Below are positions 9,479-16,168 of a DNA stretch of 64,000 nt, one piece after another. The stretch comes from Frigoribacterium sp. JB110 (GTDB taxonomy: Bacteria > Actinomycetota > Actinomycetes > Actinomycetales > Microbacteriaceae): the NCBI RefSeq assembly GCF_900163665.1, contig NZ_FUIA01000025.1, positions 310,001 to 374,000 of the forward strand, read 5' to 3'. The translations under genes and the position numbers were made by a program. How positions within the stretch are numbered: position 1 is the stretch's first letter; each line of letters starts with the position of its first letter. The notes under the pieces were generated by a model. It was not told where the DNA came from and ran no database searches. It saw nothing but the letters and a program-made list of their open reading frames with translations.

Positions 9479-9766
9479 GTGACGAGTGAAGTTCTTCTGC
9501 GCGGACGGCTGGTGTGCGCGAGCGGCGCCGAAGTCGACATCGTTCGCGAGCACCTGCCGCGACACGTCGAGCTGACGCGCGCGGAACCCGGGTGCGTCCG
9601 GTTCGATGTGCATGCGACCGACGACCCGCTGGTGTGGCAGGTCGATGAGGTGTTCGCCGATTCTGCTGCGTTCGAGGCGCATCAGGAGCGGGTCGCGGCC
9701 AGCGACTGGGGTCGAGTCACGGCCGGCATCGAGCGGCGCTACGAGATCGAGGGCATGGACGGCTGA
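9479..9766 (+). CDS. Putative antibiotic biosynthesis monooxygenase-fold (ABM) protein
   Basis: A 95-residue dimeric alpha/beta barrel-type protein of the ABM/YgiN class. The pattern REHLPRHVELTRAEPGCVRF, then VWQVDEVFADSAAFEAHQER, is typical. Members act as quinol monooxygenases or heme/aromatic binding proteins, and the exact reaction cannot be read from sequence. The GTG at 9479 lies seven bases after TACGAT (9466-9471), consistent with a leaderless start; GTG at 9473 is an alternative. It lies between a TetR gene and a TetR remnant. Confidence 0.75.
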   Translation: MTSEVLLRGRLVCASGAEVDIVREHLPRHVELTRAEPGCVRFDVHATDDPLVWQVDEVFADSAAFEAHQERVAASDWGRVTAGIERRYEIEGMDG

Positions 9767-9804
9767 CACTGCTGCCGTGAACGTGCTCGCCGCTGACCGA
9801 ACTC

Positions 9805-10050
9805 GTGCGCATGGCAGTCAGCGATGACGGCATCCGGCGGGCGTTCCTCGAAAATCTCGAGCGGGAGCTCGGCGGACGTCCTGTCGAATACTTCGGCACC
9901 GCTGACGCACGAGCACGCACGACGGCTCTGCGCATGGTCGTGATCGGGGTGTTCTTCGGGCGCTATGTGATGGCCGTGCCGCCTCTCACATCGCTCGACG
10001 CCGACGATTTTCTCGCCGCGCTGGGGTCGACAATGCAGGTCGGACGCTTC
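9805..10050 (+). pseudogene. Remnant of a TetR-family regulator (C-terminal domain only)
   Basis: The reading frame shows only the ligand-binding tail of a TetR protein: IRRAFLENLEREL, then ADARARTTALRMVVIGVFFG, RYVMAVPPL and a final LAALGSTMQ helix, as in TetR_C_16-type domains. No helix-turn-helix is present upstream, since the previous gene ends 38 bases before. The frame runs on open to 10332, but past 10050 it has no homology and crosses the promoter (TATAGT at 10086-10091) and the body of the next gene. A 5'-truncated gene is the best reading. Confidence 0.5.
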
Positions 10051-10129
10051 GCGTCGCGGGTCGCACCTCGCCCGTACTGTCGGGTTATAGTGCGACCACG
10101 GCCCGAGCGAGAACCGAATCGAGGACGTC

Positions 10130-10438
10130 GTGCGCAAGAAGAACATCATCGGTGCGTACTCGGCCGGCGTGCTGTCGGCCAACAGCCTGCCGCACCTGGC
10201 GACTGCGGTTGCCGGTCAGCGGATGATGACGCCGCTGCGAGGGCGACGTTCCGGCAGATGGCCCAATCTGGTCTGGGGCGGGATGAACCTGGCTGGTGGT
10301 CTGGCGCTCGTCGCCAGGAGTCATCGCGCTGAACAGCCGTGGGCCCGCCATCTCATCGCGTACGCCGCAGGTGGAGCGACGTTTTTGGCATGGGCGGTCT
10401 TCGCCGAGGCAGTGTTGAAGTTCAATGACGAACGATGA
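10130..10438 (+). CDS. Small membrane protein of unknown function
   Basis: 102 residues with a GTG start, GAGGA ribosome site and TATAGT promoter element at 10086-10091. Hydrophobic stretches appear at residues 10-30 (AYSAGVLSANSLPHLATAVAG), 48-62 and 75-92 (LIAYAAGGATFLAWAVFAEA), with a basic loop between, so two or three membrane segments are likely. It overlaps the start of the phosphotransferase gene by 14 bases, implying translational coupling. I do not recognise a named family. Confidence 0.7.
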   Translation: MRKKNIIGAYSAGVLSANSLPHLATAVAGQRMMTPLRGRRSGRWPNLVWGGMNLAGGLALVARSHRAEQPWARHLIAYAAGGATFLAWAVFAEAVLKFNDER

Positions 10439-11237
10439 CGGCGCGTCGCAGTGCGGCGCTGCGAGCACCGACGGAACGGACGGGCCAGGGGCATCGGCGG
10501 CAACTCGAACGTCTGCAGGAGTCCCAGGCGACGATGTCGACATTCCAGCGCGCCTGGTGGAGTTGGCAGGAGACGACGCCCTGGAGGCTGTCTGGCGCAA
10601 TGAGATGGGTGGGCTGACGGTTCGCATCCGCGGTCGTGGGGCTCATCGGTACATCAAATGGCAGCCGCCCACCGGCCTGGGCGCGGAGCGCGACCGGGAC
10701 GTCGATCTCGTCGCCGAAGCCGAGAGACTTCGATGGGCAGGGGATTTCATTCGGGTGCCGCGGGTCGTGGACGTCGGTGTCGAACGAGACGCGTCCTGGC
10801 TCATGACGGAGGCGATCGACGCGCGTTCCGCGTTCGATCCGCGTTGGCGCGACTCACCGGAACTCGTGGTCCGCGCAATGGCCAGAGGGCTCCGTCGGAT
10901 GCACGACGCACTTCCGGTCGATGCGTGTCCGTACCGCGGAACGTGGCTCGGTTCGAAGGCGACCCTGGCGCCGGAGCCCGAGCGCTTGGTGGTGTGCCAC
11001 GGCGACCCGTGCGTCCCGAACACTCTGTTGGATGACAGCGGTGAGTTCGCTGGCCATGTCGACCTCGCCCGTCTCGGGGCGGCTGACAGATGGGCGGATC
11101 TGTCCATCGCGACGTACAGCATCAGCTGGAACGTGAACTTCGGCCGTGACTACGATGAACTCTTCTTCCGCACCTATGGGATCGAGCCGGATCGCGAACG
11201 GATCCGTGCGTATCGCCGGCTCTGGGACGCGGCCTGA
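10425..11237 (+). CDS. APH(3')-like aminoglycoside phosphotransferase
   Basis: 270-residue kinase-fold protein. HGDPCVPN at residues 192-199 is the APH(3') catalytic loop (HGDxCxPN), followed by HVDLARLGAADRWADLS, with Asp213 as the metal ligand, closely matching the FIDCGRLGVADRYQDL region of APH(3')-II. EAVWRNEMGGLTVRI resembles the nucleotide loop. The stretch between CPY (168-170) and the catalytic loop is markedly shorter than in classical APH(3') enzymes. The first 35 residues are low complexity. It could phosphorylate aminoglycosides or another alcohol; resistance is not proven. Confidence 0.78.
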   Translation: MTNDDGASQCGAASTDGTDGPGASAATRTSAGVPGDDVDIPARLVELAGDDALEAVWRNEMGGLTVRIRGRGAHRYIKWQPPTGLGAERDRDVDLVAEAERLRWAGDFIRVPRVVDVGVERDASWLMTEAIDARSAFDPRWRDSPELVVRAMARGLRRMHDALPVDACPYRGTWLGSKATLAPEPERLVVCHGDPCVPNTLLDDSGEFAGHVDLARLGAADRWADLSIATYSISWNVNFGRDYDELFFRTYGIEPDRERIRAYRRLWDAA

Positions 11238-11249
11238 GCGGCCGCGCGC

Positions 11250-11438
11250 CTAGGACGACACCAACGGGATGACCGCGCCGAGGACGGCGCAGACCCCGCC
11301 GGCGACGGCGGCGATCGCGAGCATTCGTCGTGCAGATCTCGGCCACGGTCGACGCAGCCCGCCGAGGACGACCGCGATGACGAAGGAGATGACGGCAACG
11401 GCGCCGATGATCGAGATCGCGAGAATGAGCGGAATCAT
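11250..11438 (-). CDS. Small two-helix membrane protein, paralogue of upstream neighbour
   Basis: 62 residues, nearly all in two membrane helices separated by a basic loop (GGLRRPWPRSARR). It starts at 11438 in an ATGA overlap with the preceding gene on the same strand. The two share GAVAVISFV in helix 1 and a similar second helix, so they look like a tandem duplication. The family is not recognised. Its 3' end is 12 bases from the convergent phosphotransferase gene. Confidence 0.6.
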   Translation of the reverse strand: MIPLILAISIIGAVAVISFVIAVVLGGLRRPWPRSARRMLAIAAVAGGVCAVLGAVIPLVSS

Positions 11439-11638
11439 CGTCGCGCCCCCACGAGGGCGAAGCACACGCCGATGACGGCGCTCACACCGGCCGCAACGAT
11501 GGCGACGGTGCGCATCGCATCCGACGCCGGCGCGGCGAGCAGCAGTGAGAGGACGAAGCTGATCACCGCGACGGCGCCGGCGACGGAGACCGCGACCACC
11601 AGAGTGATCGTGAGTGGGCTTCGATCCTGGGTGCTCAT
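11435..11638 (-). CDS. Small two-helix membrane protein, first of a paralogous pair
   Basis: 67 residues from the ATG at 11638. A short polar head (MSTQDRSPLT) precedes helix 1 (ITLVVAVSVAGAVAVISFVL), a short loop and helix 2 (VAIVAAGVSAVIGVCFALVG). It shares helix patterns with the next gene, which starts within its stop codon. A longer in-frame start at 11689 would add 17 basic residues. Function unknown; size and pairing might suit a small membrane complex. Confidence 0.6.
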   Translation of the reverse strand: MSTQDRSPLTITLVVAVSVAGAVAVISFVLSLLLAAPASDAMRTVAIVAAGVSAVIGVCFALVGARR

Positions 11639-11761
11639 GTGTCCTGACCATAGTCCGCGCCGATGCCGAAGGTGAATGACATCTGTCACGTCTTCGCCGT
11701 GAAGATGTGAGCGGCGACGTCCTCGCGTGCCGGACCAGCGCTGCGGTTCGAGTCTTCATTC

Positions 11762-11799
11762 AGGTCAGTAAGCACTGTATAGTCAGCCTATGCTGACCT
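11762..11799 (+). promoter_or_regulatory. Promoter and operator of cmtR, overlapping its start codon
   Basis: TATAGT (11778-11783) is six bases from the ATG at 11790, so the messenger should be leaderless. AGGTCAG (11762-11768) and CTGACCT (11793-11799) form an outer dyad, and GTCAG (11782-11786) with CTGAC (11793-11797) an inner one. The start codon therefore lies inside the candidate operator, as expected for direct repression by an ArsR-type protein. Confidence 0.65.
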
Positions 11800-12143
11800 T
11801 AACGACTCGAGTGGACGCGATGAACCGTCTCGGTCGCGCTATGGCCGATCCGACGCGCTCCCGCATTCTGCTCGAACTCATCTCCGGACCGGGCTACCCG
11901 GCGCAGCTCGCGCGGGAGCTCGGTCTGACGCGCACGAACGTGTCGAACCATCTCACGTGCCTGCGCGGGTGCGGCATCATCGTCGCAGAGCCCGAAGGGC
12001 GTCAGACCCGCTACGAGATCGCGGATCCGCACCTCACAGCCGCTCTCATGGCACTCGTGGACGTCACACTCGCCGTCGACGAGCACGTGCCGTGCATCGA
12101 TCCGGCGTGCACGGTTCCCGGATGCTGCGAGGTCGAGCAGTGA
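11790..12143 (+). CDS. cmtR: CmtR-like Cd/Pb-sensing ArsR repressor
   Basis: 117-residue winged-helix metalloregulator. Cys57 and Cys61 lie in LTCLRGCG and Cys102 follows in VPCIDPAC, the same three positions that bind Cd(II)/Pb(II) in Mycobacterium tuberculosis CmtR. The recognition region GLTRTNVSNHL is also nearly the same. Extra cysteines at 107, 112 and 113 extend the tail. Metal binding should release the operator that surrounds its own start and derepress the CDF exporter, whose GTG overlaps its stop by four bases. Confidence 0.9.
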   Translation: MLTLTTRVDAMNRLGRAMADPTRSRILLELISGPGYPAQLARELGLTRTNVSNHLTCLRGCGIIVAEPEGRQTRYEIADPHLTAALMALVDVTLAVDEHVPCIDPACTVPGCCEVEQ

Positions 12144-12823
12144 CCCAGACGGCAGTCGATGAGCGCACCGCCGTTCTGCGCAGGCGGATCCGGATCGTGG
12201 TGGCGATCACGATCACCTGGAACGTCGTCGAGGCGGCCGTCGCGCTCGTCGCAGGAGGCATCGCATCCTCGGCCGCGCTGATCGGCTTCGGTCTGGATTC
12301 GGTTGTGGAAGTGGTCTCGGCCGTCGCGGTTGCATGGCAGTTCGCCGCTCCCGATCCGGAGCGAAGAGAGCGGACAGCGCTGCGCGTCATCTCTGTGTCG
12401 TTCTTCGCGCTGGCGGTGTACGTCAGCGTCGAGGCGGTGCTGTCGCTGGCAGGCCTGCGCGAGCCAGAGCACTCGCCGGTCGGCATCGCGATCGCGGCGC
12501 TGAGCCTGGTGGTGATGCCGTTCCTGAGCTGGTTCGAACGCCGCACCGGCCGCGAACTCGGGTCGGCGTCCGCGATGGCCGACTCGAAGCAGACCCTGAT
12601 CTGCACCTACCTCTCCGCTGCGCTTCTGATCGGTCTGCTCCTGAACAGCCTGCTCGGCTGGGCGTGGGCCGACGCGATCGCCGCGCTGGTGATCGCGGGC
12701 TTCGCCGTGCGCGAGGGAATCGAGGCATGGCGCGGCGACGCGTGCTGCGCGACACCGGTCTCGGTGCTCACAGGGGAACAGGAGGGCGGCGGGTGCGATG
12801 ACGACTGCTGCGCAGACGACTGA
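12140..12823 (+). CDS. Cation diffusion facilitator (heavy-metal efflux)
   Basis: 227-residue inner-membrane transporter of the CDF type with six hydrophobic segments. The metal-site helices carry GLDSVVEVVS and ADSKQTLICTYLS in place of the HxxxD pairs of zinc CDFs, a pattern seen in the subfamily linked to CmtR-type regulators. The C-terminal tail is cysteine/aspartate rich (DACC, then GGGCDDDCCADD), a likely cytoplasmic metal-binding extension. It is coupled to cmtR by a GTGA overlap. Probable substrates are Cd, Pb or Zn; this is inferred from the regulator. Confidence 0.85.
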   Translation: MTQTAVDERTAVLRRRIRIVVAITITWNVVEAAVALVAGGIASSAALIGFGLDSVVEVVSAVAVAWQFAAPDPERRERTALRVISVSFFALAVYVSVEAVLSLAGLREPEHSPVGIAIAALSLVVMPFLSWFERRTGRELGSASAMADSKQTLICTYLSAALLIGLLLNSLLGWAWADAIAALVIAGFAVREGIEAWRGDACCATPVSVLTGEQEGGGCDDDCCADD

Positions 12824-12996
12824 CCGCGCCGTGGTCCGCGCGTATCAGAACAGATCGCGCGTTCCCGCACACGGCATCGGCACGATCGTGTTCGCGAAGG
12901 CGCGATCTGTGGGGGAGTGCGCGTCGTCGTATTCGGGCTGACAGGAGATTTCCGCTTTCGCTCCGCCAAGGTCTGTTTGGATGTTCTTGTACCGAT

Positions 12997-13014
12997 CGCG
13001 ACCCGCTGGTCGCG
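12997..13014 (+). promoter_or_regulatory. Hairpin 24 bases before the alpha/beta hydrolase start
   Basis: CGCGACC (12997-13003) pairs with GGTCGCG (13008-13014) over a CGCT loop, shortly before the GTG at 13039. It could be the end of the upstream unit or a leader structure. The rest of 12824-13038 shows nothing definable. Confidence 0.3.
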
Positions 13015-13038
13015 CCGACGCCAGCAGAACGGATCACC

Positions 13039-13602
13039 GTGACCCAGAACAGCATCTTCGAGCCGGATGGCCGTGCCGTGCCGTACTTCGACGAGGGCGA
13101 CGGGCCGACGCTCGTGCTGATCCCGGGCCGCGGGCACGACGCTGAAGCGCTCGGCACTGTTTCGGCGATCCTCGAGGAGGAGGGGTTCCGGATCATCCGG
13201 ATCGGCTATCGCGGTCAGGTCGACGGGGTCGACGTGCGCGAGCTCGCCTCCGACGCCCTCGACGTGATCGACCACCTCGGTCTCGGCGACACCTGGGTCG
13301 GTGGTCACGGTTTCGGCGGTACGGTCGCGCGTGAGATCGCGCTGCGCAGCCACGAGCGCATCAACGGGCTGCTTCTGCTCGGCGTCGAGGACGTTCCCGT
13401 CGACCTCGCCCCGGACGTTCCCGTGCTGATCTTCCAAGGTGAGAACGACGACGTCACCCCGCCGGTCAACGCCGAGAAGCTGCGTGACACGGCGCCGGAT
13501 CGTGCCAGCATCACGACGATCGTAGGAGCGGGGCACCTCTTCCCGGCGACGCACCCGCTCGAGACGGCCGAGGACATCGCCGAGTACCTCGACTGGGACT
13601 GA
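13039..13602 (+). CDS. Alpha/beta-hydrolase-fold protein lacking the nucleophile
   Basis: 187 residues with the fold hallmarks: oxyanion-type LVLIPGRGHDAE near residue 30, a nucleophile-elbow region VGGHGFGGTVAREIA around 93-107, an acid strand VPVLIFQGENDDVTP and a histidine segment GAGHLFPATHP. In the elbow G-x-Nuc-x-G the nucleophile position is glycine (GHGFG; codon GGT), where serine is expected, so the classical triad is incomplete. It may be a binding or chaperone-like pseudoenzyme. The GTG at 13039 has only a weak ribosome site. Confidence 0.75.
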   Translation: MTQNSIFEPDGRAVPYFDEGDGPTLVLIPGRGHDAEALGTVSAILEEEGFRIIRIGYRGQVDGVDVRELASDALDVIDHLGLGDTWVGGHGFGGTVAREIALRSHERINGLLLLGVEDVPVDLAPDVPVLIFQGENDDVTPPVNAEKLRDTAPDRASITTIVGAGHLFPATHPLETAEDIAEYLDWD

Positions 13603-13690
13603 TCGAACCGCCGAACGAGCAGCCTCGAGGGCGCGTCGGCGTTCTGCTCGCCCATTCGGAACCGACACTGGTCGGTGAGAGAATCGTGCG

Positions 13691-14419
13691 GTGCGCATGG
13701 ACAGTCATCTCGCGTCGGCGGGTCGGAGCCCCGGATGGCGCAGGCAGGAGGTCGCGGCCGGCATCAGGGCGTCGCTTCCGGCAGGGCTCGGCATGTTCCC
13801 GCTCGGCATCGCCTTCGGCCTGCTCGTCGTCCAGTCCGGCCTGCCCGGTTGGGTCGCGCCCGCGCTGTCGATCTTCGGATACGCGGGTTCGCTCGAACTG
13901 CTCCTGATCGGTCTGATGACGGCGGGCACGCCGCTGCCCACGATCGCGCTCACCACCCTGCTGGTCAACTTCCGCCACGTGTTCTACGCGTTCTCCTTCC
14001 CGTTGAAGGCGGTGCGGAATCCGTTCGCCAAGGCGTATTCGGTGTACGCGCTGACGGACGAGGCCTACGCGGTCACGGCCGCGCGTCCCGAGACGTGGAC
14101 GTCGTGGAGTCTGCTGACGACGCAGATCTCGTTCCAGACCTACTGGGTCGGCGGCGGCCTGGTCGGCGTCGCGATCGCGTCGCTCATCCCGTTCCGGATC
14201 GAGGGGCTCGAATTCGCGCTGTGCGCCCTGTTCGTCACGCTCGTGCTCGACGCGTGCCGTTCGCTGGCCGAGGTGCCGTCGCTGCTGCTCGCCGCGGTGA
14301 GCTTCGTCGCGGCGATCGTCCTCGTTCCCGAGCAGGCGCTGTTCGCCGCGATGGTGATCTTCCTGGCGCTGCTGGCCGTCCGGTTCGTGGTCGCACGCCG
14401 ACGGGGGAGCATCGCATGA
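13691..14419 (+). CDS. azlC: AzlC-family branched-chain amino acid exporter, large subunit
   Basis: Membrane protein of 242 residues. The N-terminal [20 protein letters not shown] and the [10 protein letters not shown] stretch are typical AzlC features, with several further hydrophobic helices. With AzlD it forms a two-component exporter of branched-chain amino acids or analogues. The GTG at 13691 is six bases past GAGAAT (13679-13684), fitting a leaderless start; ATG at 13697 is the alternative. Its stop overlaps the azlD start (ATGA). Confidence 0.88.
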   Translation: MRMDSHLASAGRSPGWRRQEVAAGIRASLPAGLGMFPLGIAFGLLVVQSGLPGWVAPALSIFGYAGSLELLLIGLMTAGTPLPTIALTTLLVNFRHVFYAFSFPLKAVRNPFAKAYSVYALTDEAYAVTAARPETWTSWSLLTTQISFQTYWVGGGLVGVAIASLIPFRIEGLEFALCALFVTLVLDACRSLAEVPSLLLAAVSFVAAIVLVPEQALFAAMVIFLALLAVRFVVARRRGSIA

Positions 14420-14745
14420 GCGTCTGGTACATCGTCGGCGTGCTCGCCATCATCTTCGTCATCACGCTGTCGCTGCGCGCTGTGCCGTTCGTCATCCTGA
14501 AGCCGCTCCGCGAGTCGAGGATCGTGCGGGCCCTCAGCGTCTGGATGCCCGTGGGCATCCTCGCCATCCTCGCTGCGGCGACGTTCCGTTCGACGATCGC
14601 CGAGCACATCGACTATCTGATTCCCGGGCTCATCGCCGTGGCGGTCACGATCGCCGCTCACCTGCTCGGCGGGCGCCGCACGCTGCTGAGCGTCGGGCTC
14701 GGCACGGTGACATTCGTCGTGCTGGTGAACCTGCCGATGACCTGA
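14416..14745 (+). CDS. azlD: AzlD-family exporter, small subunit
   Basis: 109-residue protein with four predicted membrane helices. The pattern [20 protein letters not shown], followed by [16 protein letters not shown], is the AzlD signature region (R-x-x-P near the end of helix 1). It is translationally coupled to azlC through a four-base overlap and should pair with it as the small subunit of the amino acid exporter. Confidence 0.88.
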   Translation: MSVWYIVGVLAIIFVITLSLRAVPFVILKPLRESRIVRALSVWMPVGILAILAAATFRSTIAEHIDYLIPGLIAVAVTIAAHLLGGRRTLLSVGLGTVTFVVLVNLPMT

Positions 14746-14774
14746 CGTCGCTGCGGCCGAGTATTCTCGGCAGT

Positions 14775-15125
14775 ATGAGCCGGATGGAACGCGTCTATCG
14801 GATGACCGTGGCGTCCGTGTACGTGCACTACGTCACGAAACTCGAGCGCAAGGGACGTACGACGGCGGAGCTCAACCGTGTGATCGAGTGGCTGACGGGC
14901 TTCGGCGATACCGAGCTGACGGCGCACCTCGATCGTGGCACCACATTCGAGGACTTCTTCGAACAGGCTGATCTCAACCCCGACGCATCGCTGATCACCG
15001 GCGTCGTGTGCGGTGTGCGCGTCGAGGAGATCGAGGAGCCGCTGACGCAGAAGATCCGCTACCTCGACAAACTCGTCGACGAGCTCGCCCGAGGAAGGGC
15101 CATGGAGAAGGTGCTGCGTTCATAG
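14775..15125 (+). CDS. DUF2200-family protein
   Basis: 116 residues, full length for the family. Conserved runs are [54 protein letters not shown] and [16 protein letters not shown]. The family is widespread in bacteria and its function is not established. TATTCT (14762-14767) is seven bases from the ATG and no ribosome site is visible, so the messenger is probably leaderless. Confidence 0.9.
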   Translation: MSRMERVYRMTVASVYVHYVTKLERKGRTTAELNRVIEWLTGFGDTELTAHLDRGTTFEDFFEQADLNPDASLITGVVCGVRVEEIEEPLTQKIRYLDKLVDELARGRAMEKVLRS

Positions 15126-15167
15126 CAGCCTCGCCCGTTGCGGCGACAGGCGTGCCATGCTGAGCGC

Positions 15168-15557
15168 ATGGAGTCACGACACATCAGCCGGGTCATCCGG
15201 GCCGACGCTCAGCGGGTGTACGTCTTCGCACGCGACCCGGAGAATCTGGTCAGCTGGGCAGCAGGTCTCGCGCAGTCGGATGTCGAGGTGCGCGATGGGG
15301 AGCTCGTCGCGCAGTCGCCGATGGGGGAGGTCACGGTGCGATTCGTGCCGAGGAACGACCTCGGGGTGCTCGATCACGACGTGACGCTCCCGACGGGCGA
15401 GACGGTCAGCAACCCGCTGCGAGTCGTGGCGCATCCGGACGGTGCGGAGGTCGTGTTCACGGTGCGCCGGCTCGATGCGACGGACGAAGCATTCGACGCG
15501 GACTGCGCGGCCGTGGCCGACGACCTCGACCGGCTGCGCCGTATCCTCGAAGCCTGA
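15168..15557 (+). CDS. SRPBCC-fold protein
   Basis: 129 residues. The opening ISRVIRADAQRVYVFARDPE and the later strand pattern fit the START/Bet v1-like (SRPBCC) fold, a hydrophobic-ligand cavity protein. The ligand is unknown. An in-frame start at 15138 has no support. CATGCT (15156-15161), six bases before the ATG at 15168, fits the leaderless promoter spacing seen elsewhere in the window. Confidence 0.7.
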   Translation: MESRHISRVIRADAQRVYVFARDPENLVSWAAGLAQSDVEVRDGELVAQSPMGEVTVRFVPRNDLGVLDHDVTLPTGETVSNPLRVVAHPDGAEVVFTVRRLDATDEAFDADCAAVADDLDRLRRILEA

Positions 15558-15601
15558 CGCGCCCCGAGTAGGGTGGCGGGAACCGAACCAGGAGGAGCGC
15601 A

Positions 15602-16087
15602 ATGGCATCCGGACCCGTCGACCACAGATGGCACGTGACGGCGCGCGGCGAGGTGCTGGAGTCCTATCGACTCGGGCCGGAGCAGAAAGAGAAGTATGTG
15701 CTCTACGAGACCACCAGGACGGTCACTCTCGAGGAGCTCATCGGGCTGACCGCTGCGGGGGACCGACTGATGCGCAGGGCGAGTGCGACCTCCGTGCTGA
15801 TGCTCGTTCCTGCGATCGCCGCAATCAGTGCCATCGTCGCGGGGTTCTTCGTGCTGCCGGCCACGGGTGCGTCGGAGTCGCTCGCCGGCACGGTCGGCTT
15901 CATCGGTGTGGCGCTGCTTCTCGTCGCGGTCTTCAGCCTGCCGGTGTTCCATCGCGTGATGAGGCGCAGAATCGCACACCACCACGCTCAGACGGGCCTG
16001 GTGCAGGAGAGCGCTCACACGATCAGCGAGAAGAAGGCACAGGCCATGATCGCCGATCCGGGGACGAGATCGTCCGCCCCTGACTGA
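15602..16087 (+). CDS. Membrane protein of unknown function
   Basis: 161 residues. The soluble first 60 residues contain GEVLESYRLGPEQKEKYVLY. They are followed by two membrane helices (about 62-86 and 96-116) and a basic/histidine-rich tail (RRRIAHHHAQ). AGGAGG precedes the ATG, and a TAGGGT promoter element lies about 30 bases upstream. It ends before a strong hairpin shared with the convergent MFS gene. I do not recognise a named family. Confidence 0.7.
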   Translation: MASGPVDHRWHVTARGEVLESYRLGPEQKEKYVLYETTRTVTLEELIGLTAAGDRLMRRASATSVLMLVPAIAAISAIVAGFFVLPATGASESLAGTVGFIGVALLLVAVFSLPVFHRVMRRRIAHHHAQTGLVQESAHTISEKKAQAMIADPGTRSSAPD

Positions 16088-16123
16088 GCCGAGCATGTCG
16101 TTCACGGTCCGTGTGAACGACGA

Positions 16124-16156
16124 AGGCCGGTGCCTCTCACAGAGGGACACCGGCCT
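16124..16156. terminator. Bidirectional terminator hairpin
   Basis: AGGCCGGTG (16124-16132) pairs perfectly with CACCGGCCT (16148-16156) over 15 bases, between the convergent membrane-protein and MFS genes. It can serve both strands. Confidence 0.75.
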
Positions 16157-16168
16157 GCGTTGCTCGGA

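Noticed and set aside
9805-10332. A 175-residue complete gene
   Set aside because: Only the first 80 residues resemble a protein family; the rest overlaps a promoter and the next gene in another frame.
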